The position numbers and the translations under genes were made by a program. This document shows, piece after piece, positions 1 through 9,483 of a DNA stretch of 64,000 bases. The notes beneath the pieces are model-generated. The model was given only the letters and a program-made list of their open reading frames with translations, was not told the DNA's origin and did no database searches. This DNA comes from CAVQFD01 sp963724695 (GTDB lineage: Bacteria; Acidobacteriota; Vicinamibacteria; Vicinamibacterales; CAVVIG01), in the NCBI GenBank assembly GCA_963724695.1, contig CAVRVW010000012.1, positions 372,001 to 436,000 of the forward strand. The letters are read 5' to 3'. The stretch's first letter is position 1, and each line of letters begins with the position of its first letter.

Positions 1-254
1 CTGCCGCCGAGCCTGCGGCTGGGCCGCGCGAAGTAGCCGTCGCCGCGCGTGACGTCGAGCGACGCCTTTGTGAGAAGCGCGAGGATCGCGATCTGACTGA
101 CCAGCAACCACGGGTACGGCAGCAATCCGGAGTACCACTCGTCCCAGGGCGGCAGCGGGCCGCCGGCCTGCAAGATGCCGAGGCCGAGCAAGGCCTGGCC
201 GGCCACTCGCACGAAGAAGAGGCCGAGGAGCACCCAGAGCGCCGACGCCCTCAC
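1..254 (-). CDS. Partial polytopic membrane protein (N-terminus only)
   Basis: I do not recognise the family. Reading from a GTG at the right-hand end gives about 84 residues open to the window edge. There is a hydrophobic stretch at about residues 5-28 and another at about 46-65, joined by an aromatic, Pro-rich loop (PLPPWDEWYSG). The GTG overlaps the TGA of the upstream enolase-superfamily gene (GTGA), so it is almost certainly the last visible member of the same minus-strand operon. The C-terminus lies outside the window, so function cannot be judged. Confidence 0.65.
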   Translation of the reverse strand, partial: MRASALWVLLGLFFVRVAGQALLGLGILQAGGPLPPWDEWYSGLLPYPWLLVSQIAILALLTKASLDVTRGDGYFARPSRRLGG

Positions 255-1348
255 AGCCCCCAGCCAGCACCCGCCAGGCGCCCGTGCGCCGACGAATCGA
301 GCACGCCGCCGCGGCCGAACATCAGCGGCGGCTCACAAATGTCCCGCTCCAGCAGGAACGTGCCGAACGCCCCTTCCTGCGCAACGAGCGCCCCGCCGGC
401 CGCCATGGCAACGGTGAGCGCCGCCCGCGTCAACAGGCTCGTCTCTCCGACCTGCGCGCCCACGATGATCCCCACGTTTCCCGATCGCGCCCGGTCCACG
501 ATGGCCAGCGAGCGCAGGAGCCCGCCCATCTTCGAGACGCGCACGTTGACGATCCACCGTTCCGGCGACCCGGCTAGCGCAGCCAGTTGCTCGATGCGGA
601 GGAAGCTCTCGTCGAGCACGATGCGGGTGCCAAGGACCGAGCCCACCTCTGCCAGGCCCGCGTACTGGTTGGCCGCAATCGGCTCTTCAAGCGCAAAGAA
701 TGGGAAATCGAGCGCCTCGATCCCCTCGATCGCCTCGCCGGCATCGTCCCAGAGGTTGTTGGCATCGCCACGGACGCGGATGTCGGGCCGCGCCCGCAAC
801 ACGTCGAGCTTCGCTCGATCCCGATCGACATCGCCGGACAGCTTGACTTTGAAATCCTTGAAGCCCAGGGCCAGATAGCGCTCGGCCGTTCCGCCGAAGG
901 TCTCGGGTGTGGCATCGCCGAGAACAGCGGAATAACGGAACCGGCCCTCGAGGCGGGGGCGCGAGATCAGGGCCTCGACGGGTTGGCCGGCCGTCTGCCC
1001 GAGCAAATCCAGGACGGCGAGCTCGACGGCGCACCAGGCCGCCGGGTGCACATCGATCTCTTTCGCATGCGAGGCGACCCACGCGTCGAGGCTGGCCAAG
1101 TCGTGGACCGCCCCTCGCACTTCAGCTTCGTGCCGGTCGAAGAAGGCCTGTGCCGATTCTATCGTCTCGCCCGTAACGTAGGACCTCGGACACGATTCGC
1201 CATGGCCGACGATGCCCCCTGAGGCTTCGGCGCGCACCCACACGCTGAGCGTTTCCGATCGCTCCGCCGAGGCGTGCCGGAAGGCGACCTTGAATGGAAT
1301 GTGCAGCGTCTTGAACTGCAGGCGCGCGATCGTCGTTCGAGCACTCAT
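251..1348 (-). CDS. Enolase-superfamily enzyme (mandelate racemase/muconate lactonizing type)
   Basis: 365 residues from an ATG that overlaps the stop of the GH3 gene (ATGA). An N-terminal capping domain (about 1-130) is followed by a TIM barrel with the superfamily signature: KVK at 167-169, metal-ligand acids at D195 (GDANN), E221/E222 (LEEPI) and D246 (LDES), and a second lysine K273 (VSKMGG). The paired lysines mark the MLE subgroup, which includes dipeptide epimerases, o-succinylbenzoate synthases and muconate cycloisomerases. The end of the barrel reads GAQVGETSL and lacks the DxD motif usual in dipeptide epimerases, so the substrate is open. Cytosolic; likely co-transcribed with the GH3 and desaturase genes. 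Confidence 0.85.
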   Translation of the reverse strand: MSARTTIARLQFKTLHIPFKVAFRHASAERSETLSVWVRAEASGGIVGHGESCPRSYVTGETIESAQAFFDRHEAEVRGAVHDLASLDAWVASHAKEIDVHPAAWCAVELAVLDLLGQTAGQPVEALISRPRLEGRFRYSAVLGDATPETFGGTAERYLALGFKDFKVKLSGDVDRDRAKLDVLRARPDIRVRGDANNLWDDAGEAIEGIEALDFPFFALEEPIAANQYAGLAEVGSVLGTRIVLDESFLRIEQLAALAGSPERWIVNVRVSKMGGLLRSLAIVDRARSGNVGIIVGAQVGETSLLTRAALTVAMAAGGALVAQEGAFGTFLLERDICEPPLMFGRGGVLDSSAHGRLAGAGWGL

Positions 1349-2998
1349 CGGTCGACGTGCTCCTCCAGGCCGACGGTCAGGTCCTTCCTGTACTGCAGCA
1401 CCGGGGGCTTGAACTGGACCTCTCGCTGACCGGCCCGTACAGGCCGCCGCCTTGTACGACTCGGCCGTGCCCGGCTTGAGCCACGCGACCGAGAGCGCTC
1501 CAAGGCGGCCGCTTCCCCGCTTGGCTGCATACTCGATGTTCAGCTCGCCCAAACGGCGATCGACGGCCGCACCGACGGCCTCGCGGTCAGCCGATCGCGA
1601 CTCAGGCGCCTCGACAAACAACGTGTAGGACGATGCGTGCTCGTCGGCCACCATCACGAAGAAGCGGGGCGCCAGCCGATGGTGGGTGCAGACCTCGGTG
1701 ACGGCCTGAATCGTCTGGGCCTCGTAGAGTTTCTCACCGGTGAGGCTGGTCACTCCCTTGCCCTTCTGCACGAAGCGCAGCAGCGGCGTGCGGTGGAGGA
1801 AGCCGCACACCTCGACCAGGTCGTTGATGAAATAACGGTACAGCCCTGCCACTGTCGTGAACAGGACGTAGTACCGCTTCCCCTGCTCCAGATCGGCCAG
1901 GCCCACAACGTCCGGCGCACCTCGATCCCAGGCGCCGGCTTCGACGAACTCGAAGTAGTGGTGATGGAACGGCGGCAGGCCTTCCGGCGTCTCCGGGGCG
2001 AGCGCGATCGTGCCGCGGCACTCACTCGACTGATACCCGAGCTCCATCACCTTGGCGCCGGGCGGCAAGGTGTCGCGAACGGCCGCGAGCGCCACGCCGC
2101 AGCTCCCGCCTGTCCACGTGGTGACCAGCCGCAGCTGCGGCCACACCGAAGCAAACGTCAGACGCCGCTGGCGCTGCAGGGCTCGGGCGCGCGCGGGATC
2201 GGCCCGCAGGCGGCCGCCAAGCGCACGCACGATGGACGGATCGTCCGCACCGAGGCCATCGGTGGTCCCGCCGGCCAGTGCCTCGAGCAACGGTCCCCGC
2301 CATGCCTCGAGCACTTCGAGCAGCCGCAAGAACGTCGACGGATTCGGGGAGCCCATGTAGGTCACGTCCGGTTCCGCCAGGGCAAGCCGGAGGATCACGA
2401 GGTACTTCCGCTGGTAGTCGTCGATCGCCAGCACCTCTGGAGGGACCACGAACCGCGATCGGACGAGTGCTGGCAGCGACTCGTACAGGTGTCCGGAGAC
2501 CGAACCCACGGCCTGACCGGTGTCCAGATGGCCTTCGACGGCGGCGCCCATGATTCCGAGAGCCTTGCCCGCAAACGCCTCCGGGCACGCCCGGAACTGC
2601 AGATATGAGAAGAGGCGCTGCTCGTCCCGTTGCATAGCGAGCATGGACGGCGTGATCGGGATGTACTTCGGCTGGCCCGTGGTGCCGCTGGTCTGCGCGT
2701 AGAACTGCGGCGCCTCGCTGGTGAGCGCCGGGGTGCCCAGCCTGCGCTGCTCGTCGATGTAGGGTCTCAGCGTCTCGTAGGTCTGCACGGGAACCTGGCG
2801 TTGCCAGGCGCTCGAATCCGCGATGCGATCGAAGCCGTGCTCCACTCCGAAGCGCGACTGCCGATTCGCAGCCAGGATCGCCCGCAGCACGTCGAGTTGG
2901 GCACGCCCGGGATCCCGGGTGAGGCGCTCGACGTGCCGCCACCGCCGGTGCGGCGCCCACATGCTCGCGCGAACCACGAGCGCGCTCAGCCCGGTCAT
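1345..2998 (-). CDS. GH3-family acyl-adenylating/amido synthetase, one frameshift near the 3' end
   Basis: About 550 residues. Plant GH3 enzymes adenylate a carboxylic acid and join it to an amino acid; bacterial relatives have no assigned substrate. Visible ANL-type motifs are TSGTTGQPKYIP (ATP/phosphate loop), LGYQSSE, and YRYFINDLVEV, which corresponds to the YRxGD-type motif. The start overlaps the desaturase stop by 4 bases. Near 1440 the frame slips: the last about 30 residues (ending QYRKDLTVGLEEHVDR) lie in another frame and stop at 1345, overlapping the next ATG. Reading straight through instead fuses it falsely to the enolase gene. The break is probably a sequencing indel, because both halves match the family and the operon overlaps are kept. 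Confidence 0.85.
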
Positions 2999-3841
2999 TT
3001 CTTGAAAGGCGCGCCCATCAGCCCGAGAAACGTCCGGGGGTACGCGTGTTCGTGGAGCCCCAGCGCTTCCACGTCCCGGCCGCTCGGAAGGTACCAGGTG
3101 CCAAAGACCAAATCCCAGATGATGACCGTGTTGCCGTAGTTGGCGTTGGCCTCCCGCGGGAGACGGGAATGGTGCCAGCGGTGGGTGTCGGCGCTGCCCA
3201 CGATGTAGTTCAGCGGGCCGTACCGCAGCCTGATGTTGCAGTGCTGGAAGAACCCGTTCGTGGCGTAGGCGATGTAGTACAGCGACAGCACCCGTGCGTC
3301 CACGGCCATCAACAGGAACGGCAGGCTGTCGAGGCTCATCTGCAGCACTTTTTCGATCGGGTGGAAGCGGGCGGTGTTGAGCCAGTAGAGCTGTTCGACC
3401 GAGTGGTGCACGGCGTGCAGCCTCCAGAGCGTGTCGTTCTCGTGAGCGGCCCGGTGCATCCAGTAGCGCATGAAGTCCACGACGAGCACCATCAGTACCG
3501 GCCTGCACCCAGATCGGCCATCCATGAGGCCACAGGGACGCGACCGGCAGATCCAGACGACGCGCCGGCTCGATGAGGAGGTAGACGAACAAGAAGCCGA
3601 CGAGCGGAGGGACCGCCAACTGAACGACGGTCATGAACGCCAGGTCGGTCCGCACTTCCCCGTCCGGCGGGCGCCAGTCGAGCCGGTGGGGCCAGAGCCG
3701 CTCGCACAGGGTGACCGCGCCTGCGGCAAGCACCACGGGAACGTACGTGCTGAGGACGAGCGACGCGCCCTGCGCCTGGAACCAGGCAAACAGCGCGAAC
3801 ACACCGACCATTACCGACGGATACGGCAGCCAGGGCAGCAT
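2995..3841 (-). CDS. Fatty acid hydroxylase/sterol desaturase superfamily membrane protein, frameshifted
   Basis: About 280 residues in two frames that join near 3500. The N-terminal half has two to three membrane segments. The C-terminal half carries the diiron histidine clusters HRAAH, HAVHHS and HRWHH expected of the superfamily, which hydroxylates or desaturates lipids in the membrane. It is the first gene of the minus-strand operon and its TGA overlaps the GH3 start. A lipid-modifying enzyme next to an acyl-adenylating enzyme and an enolase-fold enzyme suggests a small tailoring pathway; that is inference. The break is most likely an indel. Confidence 0.85.
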
Positions 3842-3933
3842 CGTGAACCGCGCCTGAGAGGCGCTTTCCGGGTTATCGGCGGGCCAGCCGATACGCTGTT
3901 GGGCCGGGTGCCGGCCTCAACGGCGGTTTGGCC

Positions 3934-3960
3934 TTGAACGCGGGGCATCAGTCGTATAAA
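3934..3960 (+). promoter_or_regulatory. Candidate promoter for the NHL-protein operon
   Basis: TTGAAC and TATAAA separated by 15 bases, in a short AT-richer patch about 50 bases before the first propeller gene. The spacer is shorter than ideal, so this is tentative. Confidence 0.3.
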
Positions 3961-4012
3961 TTGCGGCAGTCACTACTGTCAGAACGAGTTAGCATCGTTC
4001 TCGGAGGCTGCA

Positions 4013-5126
4013 ATGAGGCGCTGTTTCAAGTTCCTGCCGGCCGTCGTCGTCGCCCTCGCCCTTGTCGGCGCGGCATCGACACTCTACCGGCCGCTGTCGG
4101 CTCAGACCCGGGCGACGGCGACCAACGTGCCGGTGATCCCGCACGAAGCGGTCGCCGACTTCTTCAAGAACCCGCCGGGCATCTACACCGGCGAGAACAT
4201 GGGGATCGCGACCAACTCGAAGGGCAACATCTACATCTACCACCGCGCCAACGAGACGCGCCTGTTCGAGTACACGCCGCAGGGGAACTTCGTCCGCGAG
4301 ATCGGCCGCAACAACTACGGCTTCGCCTTCGCGCACTCGGTGCGCGTCGACGCGCAGGACAACATCTGGGCGGTGGACGAAGGCACGGACATGCTCGTCA
4401 AGTTCAGCCCCGAGGGCAAGGTGCTGATGACGATCGGCCGGCGGCGCGGATCCGGTCGACATGCTCGGCAACATGCCGGGCGGCGGGCACCTTCCACGGG
4501 CGCAACGAGAAGTACCGCTTCGGCCGCCAGACCGACGTCGCCTTCGACCAGCAGGGCAACATCTTCGTGTCCGACGGCTACTTCGACGCGCGCGTCGTGA
4601 AGTACGACAAGAACGGCCGGTTCGTCAAGGCGGTCGGCACGCGCGGCAACGGCAACCTGCAGTTCAACACGCCGCACTCGATCGCGACCGACTTCCAGGG
4701 CAACGTCTACGTCGGCGACCGCGGCAACGCGCGCGTGCAGGTGCTCGACAACGACCTGAACTGGAAGGCGAACTACCCGAACGTCGGCAATCCGTGGGCG
4801 GTGTGCGTGTCGGGCGGTCCGGGTCCGAAGAATCCCGGCAAGCAGTATCTCTATCGTCTCGAACTCGTGGCCGGACAGCGCGCCGGCCGCCGGCGCCGAG
4901 TTCACCGGCGAGGTCTACAAGATGGAGCTCGACGGCACGATCATCGGCAAGTTCGGCACAGGCCGGCAAGGCGCCGGGCGAGTTCGCGACGATTCACCAG
5001 ATGGACTGCCGCGACCCGAACGTCATCTACACCGCCGAGATCAACGACTGGCGCTCGCAGAAGATCCTGCTGAAGCCGCAGGCCATGCAGACGTGCGAGC
5101 TGGACGGAATCAGGAGACAGCGATGA
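4013..5126 (+). CDS. Secreted NHL-repeat six-bladed beta-propeller protein, frameshifted
   Basis: About 370 residues spread over three frames. An N-terminal signal peptide (MRRCFKFLPAVVVALALVG...) is followed by repeated blades with the NHL pattern, such as IATNSKGNIYIY, VRVDAQDNIWAVD, VAFDQQGNIFVSDGY and IATDFQGNVYVGDRGNARVQV. The frame slips near 4440, 4860 and 4960. The last slip is explained by one extra G before a GGCAAG run. Such propellers usually bind ligands or partners outside the cytoplasm; no catalytic role can be assigned. It overlaps the following paralogue by 4 bases (ATGA), so the two are co-expressed. Confidence 0.75.
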
Positions 5127-6327
5127 GACGCACGTTCAATGGTCTTGCCGCGGCGGCGTTCTGGCGTCGGCGCTTCGCTGCTCGCGCAGACGGCCGCTCC
5201 GGAGATCGCGTTCGACATCGAACGCCGATCTGCTGAAGACGCCGGACGACATCTTCGTCGGCGAAGTCGGCGGCGTCGGCGCCAATTCGAAGGGACAGAT
5301 CTTCGTCTACACGCGCACGGGCCATCCGTACGCGACGCTCGGCGACAACCGCACGTTCTACCGCGGCGGCTCGCGGCTCTTCCAGTTCGATCGCGACCGG
5401 CAAGTTCGTGCGCGAGCTCGGGCCAGGACGTCTACGGCTTCAACGCGGCGATCGGTCTGCGCGTCGATCCGCAGGACAACGTCTGGACGATCGACGTCGG
5501 CGCCAACCAGGTCGTGAAGTTCGACGCCGAGGGACGCGTCGCGCTCGTGCTCGGCCGAAAGCCGGAAACGATCGGCGTGCGTCCCCGGTCCGGCGGCGCT
5601 CCTCGGACGCAGCGCGGTCGGCGGCGGCGGACGCGGCGGCGCCGGAAGCGGGCCGCGGTGGACCTGCTCCGGCGGGCGCCCCGCCGGCTGCGCGCCGGAG
5701 CGGCGCCGCGCTGCGCCGGCGGGACCGGCAGGTGCGCCAGGTGCGGCCGCGGCGCGGCGCAGCCCGGGGCCGGGACGCCGGGCTCGACCTTCAGCCGTCC
5801 GACCGACGTGGCGTGGGATCGCGCCGGCAACATCTACGTCGCCGACGGCATCGGCACCAACAACCGCGTCGCCAAGTTCGACAAGGACGGCCAGTTCATC
5901 AAGCACTGGGGCTCGACCGGCTCCGAGCACGGCCAGTTCAACGGCGTGAAGGGCCTCGCGATCGACGCGCAGGGCAACGTCTACGTCGCCGACACGGGCA
6001 ACAAGCGCATCCAGGTGTTCGACGGCGACGGCACGTTCAAGTCGCAGTTCGGCAACGTCGGCACGCCGCTCGCGATGTGCATGACGCGCGGCGCGACGCA
6101 GTACCTCTACGTCTCGCACTCGGGCGATCCGGACGGCATGGACGACGCGACGATCTACAAGGTGGAGCTCGACGGCAAGGTGCGTCGGCAAGTTCGGCTC
6201 GGCCGGCAAGCTGCCGAAGCAGTTCGGCCTCGCCAACTCGATCGACTGCCGCAACGAGAACGAGCTGCTCGTCGGCGAGATGACCAACTGGCGCGTGCAG
6301 AAGGTCACGCTCAGGGCCGCACGCTAG
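5123..6327 (+). CDS. Second secreted NHL-repeat beta-propeller protein, heavily frameshifted
   Basis: Paralogue of the preceding gene, about 400 residues if the indels are repaired. The N-terminus (MRRTFNGLAAAAF, then SLLAQTAAPEIAFDIE) is a signal peptide. Blades include VGANSKGQIFVY, LRVDPQDNVWTIDVG, VAWDRAGNIYVADGIG and LAIDAQGNVYVADTGNKR. An Ala/Gly/Pro-rich linker at about 5590-5770 splits the propeller. Slips occur near 5155, 5215, 5395, 5430, within the linker and near 6185; several are single extra bases inside GG or CC runs. No premature stops appear other than those caused by the slips, which favours sequencing error over decay. Confidence 0.7.
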
Positions 6328-6340
6328 CACTCTCCCCTCG

Positions 6341-6368
6341 TCTCCTGGAGCCTGCGGGCTCCAGGAGA
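6341..6368 (+). terminator. Rho-independent-type hairpin after the NHL operon
   Basis: A perfect 12-bp inverted repeat (TCTCCTGGAGCC with its complement) around a 4-base loop TGCG, 14 bases after the propeller stop codon. It is followed by a moderately T-rich run (CTCTGTTCGTTCTC). It sits between the operon and the next gene on the same strand. Confidence 0.75.
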
Positions 6369-6464
6369 CTCTGTTCGTTCTCTCCCCGTTCCACGTTCTA
6401 CTCTTTGCATGAGTACCCGCGTTGCTCATAACGTGCAACGGCGGGGAGTGGCGTCGAGGTCGAG

Positions 6465-7769
6465 ATGTCAGGCCTTCCGAGTCCCTTCGCTTCCCCCGTA
6501 TCCCGTCGCCTGACACTCTGCGCCTGCCTGGGGATCGCGGCCTTTGGCGCCTGCAGCGAACGCGGGGACGGCCCGTCGAATCCGAGCGGTGTCGTTCGGT
6601 CGACGATCACCGCCACCCTCTCGCCGGTTCCTGTCGTCGCGCTCCCGCGGAGCGGTGGGACGTCGGCTCCGCAGCGATTCGACCTCAGGGCCGAAATCAC
6701 GTTTCACAATGCCACCGCCGCCGGCACGCGCATCACCCGGCTCGACCTTGTCGCGCTTCACTCGAATGGACCCGGCCAGGTTCGGGCTTATCCAGTCAAC
6801 GTGTGGGTGGCCGCCCACGGAACCGCCGTCCACACGGTGTCGGACTCCGTCGAAGTGCCCTCCGGAGCGACCCCGACTGCCTGGCGCCTCACCGCCACCG
6901 CTGTCGACGAGGACGACCTGCCTGTTGAAGTGGCGCCCGTCGACACTCCCGTCAAGGTTGAGGCGCAGGCGCCATCCGGGCCCGACGCCACGATCGTGGC
7001 AGCCGGCGACATCGCGCGATGCGAAACCGACAGCCACATCGCGACTGCCCAACTCGTCACCGGTGTGCCGGGGACGGTGCTCACACTGGGTGACCATGTG
7101 TATCCGAACGGCACGGCGGAACAGTTCGCGAGCTGTTACGAACGGGGCTGGGGGCGTCACCGGAGCCGCACCCGGCCGGCGCCTGGCAATCACGACTGGG
7201 ATGCAGACTCCGGCGCACCCTACTTCAACTATTTCGGCGTCAACGCGGGACCGTGGGGGCTTGGCTACTTCAGCTACGACCTCGGCTCGTGGCACATCGT
7301 CTCGCTGAACAGCAATGTCTCGGCGGGTGAAGGGTCTGCGCAGCTCGCCTGGCTGCGGAACGACCTCGCCAGAACCGCGGCCGCCTGCACGCTGGCCTAC
7401 TGGCACCACCCGTTGTTCAGCTCCGGGCCGAATGGGAATACACCGAAGATGGCAGACATCTGGCGCGTCCTGGACGATGCGGACGCGGATGTGGTGCTGG
7501 TTTCTCACGATCACATGTACGAGCGGTTCGGGCCGCAGGACGCCTCGGGGCGGTCCGACCCGCGCGGCCTGCGCTCGTTCGTCGTTGGCACCGGGGGCGG
7601 GCCGTTGTACCCGCTCAAGAGCATCCAGCCCAACAGCGAGGTGCGCGAACATCTCTCGTGGGGCGTGCTGAAGATGATCCTCCGCGGACGCAGCTACGAC
7701 TGGGAGTTCCTGCCAATCACCGGACAGACGTTCCGCGATTCCGGCACAGCTCAGTGCGTCGTGCCCTAG
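6465..7769 (+). CDS. Lipoprotein calcineurin-like metallophosphoesterase
   Basis: 434 residues. The signal peptide ends in a lipobox-like AAFGAC at about residues 25-30. Residues 30-165 form a beta-rich N-terminal domain. The metallophosphatase fold follows with all usual metal-binding blocks: GDIARC, GDHVYPNG, GNHDWD, YWHHPLF and SHDHMYER. The order and spacing resemble purple acid phosphatase-like proteins of this superfamily. It probably hydrolyses a phosphomonoester or diester at the cell surface or in the periplasm; the substrate is unknown. The gene is single, with a hairpin before it and a non-coding gap after it. Confidence 0.88.
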   Translation: MSGLPSPFASPVSRRLTLCACLGIAAFGACSERGDGPSNPSGVVRSTITATLSPVPVVALPRSGGTSAPQRFDLRAEITFHNATAAGTRITRLDLVALHSNGPGQVRAYPVNVWVAAHGTAVHTVSDSVEVPSGATPTAWRLTATAVDEDDLPVEVAPVDTPVKVEAQAPSGPDATIVAAGDIARCETDSHIATAQLVTGVPGTVLTLGDHVYPNGTAEQFASCYERGWGRHRSRTRPAPGNHDWDADSGAPYFNYFGVNAGPWGLGYFSYDLGSWHIVSLNSNVSAGEGSAQLAWLRNDLARTAAACTLAYWHHPLFSSGPNGNTPKMADIWRVLDDADADVVLVSHDHMYERFGPQDASGRSDPRGLRSFVVGTGGGPLYPLKSIQPNSEVREHLSWGVLKMILRGRSYDWEFLPITGQTFRDSGTAQCVVP

Positions 7770-7960
7770 AGCCTCGCCCGCCCTGCCCGCCTGGTGTCTG
7801 CTTCCTTACCTTGCGCCGGGCCCCGCCGGCGCGAACTGACGCCAACGCCTCGCCTCGGATTCCCTTGTCCTCGGCTCGGCGTGGCCGCAGGCGCTCCCGC
7901 CCTGCCTGCCTGCGTTGTTCGATCGGTCGCCTGACATCGTTTTGACAAGCAGGACACCAT

Positions 7961-8620
7961 ATGAACTTCCTGACCGAAGCCGCAGCAGAGCCAGACGTAC
8001 TGCTCGACAGTTTGAAGCTCGCGGCAGCCGCCGTCATCGGCATCCTCATCGTTTTCGTCCAGCGCTCCACCCGCCGCGACCAGCCTCTGTCGCAGTCGAT
8101 GGAACAGGCAAGCGTGCTCCTGTGCGTGGCCGGTGCGCTCACGATGCTGATCATCGGGGGCTCGGTGGCTCGCGCTTTTGGTGTGGCGGGGGCGGCCAGC
8201 GTCATCCGCTTCCGTACCCCGGTAGACGACCCGCGAGATATCACCGTGCTGTACCTGCTCATCGCACTGGGCATGGCGGCCGGCCTGAACCTCTTCGCGG
8301 TGGCTGGTGTGGGCACGTTGTTCCTGTGCGGCTGCCTTCTCGCGATGGGGCGAGGCAAACGCGATGCGGCGCGCGCCATGAAGGTCGCGCTCGTGGCCGA
8401 GGGACAGCAGTTTCCGGAGGCGCACGTATCACGGGTCTTCGCCGAGCACCGCATCGCCGTCACGCCGCTCGAAGTGTTCCACGGCGATCAGGCGGTCATG
8501 CGTTACCGGGCAGTCCTGGGATCCACCTCCTCAATCGAGCTCGTCAGCGCCGCGCTCTTGAACGGCGGGTCGGCCGGGCTCAAGTCCGTGTCCTGGGAAG
8601 CCTCCAAGAAAGGGCTGTGA
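7961..8620 (+). CDS. DUF4956 integral membrane protein
   Basis: 219 residues. Four hydrophobic segments lie in the first 130 residues, including the family-typical block GAASVIRFRTPVDDPRDI between segments 2 and 3, and a cytoplasmic C-terminal domain follows. DUF4956 proteins commonly sit beside a VTC-type polyphosphate polymerase gene and a CotH gene. Here the next genes are a phospholipase D-like protein, a porin and CotH. It heads a four-gene run with spacings of 2, -4 and 11 bases. The molecular function of the family is not known to me. Confidence 0.85.
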   Translation: MNFLTEAAAEPDVLLDSLKLAAAAVIGILIVFVQRSTRRDQPLSQSMEQASVLLCVAGALTMLIIGGSVARAFGVAGAASVIRFRTPVDDPRDITVLYLLIALGMAAGLNLFAVAGVGTLFLCGCLLAMGRGKRDAARAMKVALVAEGQQFPEAHVSRVFAEHRIAVTPLEVFHGDQAVMRYRAVLGSTSSIELVSAALLNGGSAGLKSVSWEASKKGL

Positions 8621-8622
8621 TC

Positions 8623-9483
8623 ATGGACCACGTTGTCGTGACACCTGCGGGGCGGCGTGCGGCGGTGCTGGAAGTGATCGCCTCGGCGAAGAGCCGGCTC
8701 GTCCTCTCGCTCTACCGCTGCGACGACCGCAGGGTGCTCGAGGCGCTCGGTGCGGCCAGCCGGCGGGGCGTGCGGGTCGAGGCGCTGCTCACCCGCCGCA
8801 CTGGCGATCGATCGAGCCTCAGGCTGCTGCACATCCTGCTGGAACAACTCGGCGTGCGGGTGTGGCGCTACGCCGACCCGTCCGTGAAATACCACGCCAA
8901 GTACGTCGTGGCCGACGAACGAACGGCCCTCGTAGGATCCTTGAACTTCACACACCGCTGCTTCAAGAAGACGTCCGACTTTCTCGTTGTCACGAGCGAT
9001 CACCAGGTCGCCTCGAGCCTCGTGCGGCTGTTCGACACGGATTGCCACGCGCCGTCAAGCGCCGTTCCGACCGGGCTGTCTCCCCGGCTGATTGTCGCTC
9101 CCGGCCACGCCAGGGCGGACGTGCGCACGCTGCTGACCGAGGCCCGGCACAGTATCAGGCTGGTGGATCCCAAGCTGAGCGATCCGTCGATGCTGGCGCT
9201 GCTTCGCGCCAAGGCGGCCGCCGGCGTCCGGATCACCCTGCTCGGCGGCCCGCGCGTCGCCGGACGGCGGTCGCACGGAAAGCTGCTCCTTGTCGATGAG
9301 CGGCTCGCGCTCGTCGGCAGCCTCGCGCTGTCGACCACCAACCTGGACGAGCGGCGGGAAGTGGCCTTGATGCTGAGCGGGCACGCGGCGGTCGCACAGC
9401 TGGCGCATTTCTTCGATGCCGCCGCCACGAGCGACCCCGTTCATATTGGCGGCTCGCTGCAGCCGCTGGCGTCGGTCGCATGA
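8623..9483 (+). CDS. Phospholipase D-like protein with two HKD domains
   Basis: 286 residues from an ATG two bases after the DUF4956 stop. Each half has a PLD catalytic block. The first has YHAKYVVADERTALVGSLN at about residue 89, the second SHGKLLLVDERLALVGS at about 217, both HxKx(4)D followed by GS. Two such domains build one active site in the PLD superfamily (phosphodiester transfer or hydrolysis). There is no signal peptide, so it is probably cytoplasmic. The substrate could be a phospholipid or another phosphodiester. The position between DUF4956 and a phosphate-type porin hints at phosphate or polyphosphate metabolism; that is inference. Confidence 0.85.
   Translation: MDHVVVTPAGRRAAVLEVIASAKSRLVLSLYRCDDRRVLEALGAASRRGVRVEALLTRRTGDRSSLRLLHILLEQLGVRVWRYADPSVKYHAKYVVADERTALVGSLNFTHRCFKKTSDFLVVTSDHQVASSLVRLFDTDCHAPSSAVPTGLSPRLIVAPGHARADVRTLLTEARHSIRLVDPKLSDPSMLALLRAKAAAGVRITLLGGPRVAGRRSHGKLLLVDERLALVGSLALSTTNLDERREVALMLSGHAAVAQLAHFFDAAATSDPVHIGGSLQPLASVA

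Noticed and set aside
251..3841. A single 1196-residue frame joining desaturase, GH3 and enolase sequence
   Set aside because: It passes through out-of-frame stretches at two slips; the real ends of the desaturase and GH3 lie in other frames and overlap the next start by ATGA.
3992..4474. Minus-strand frame over the first NHL gene
   Set aside because: It is antisense to clear NHL repeats and a signal peptide; a mirror frame.
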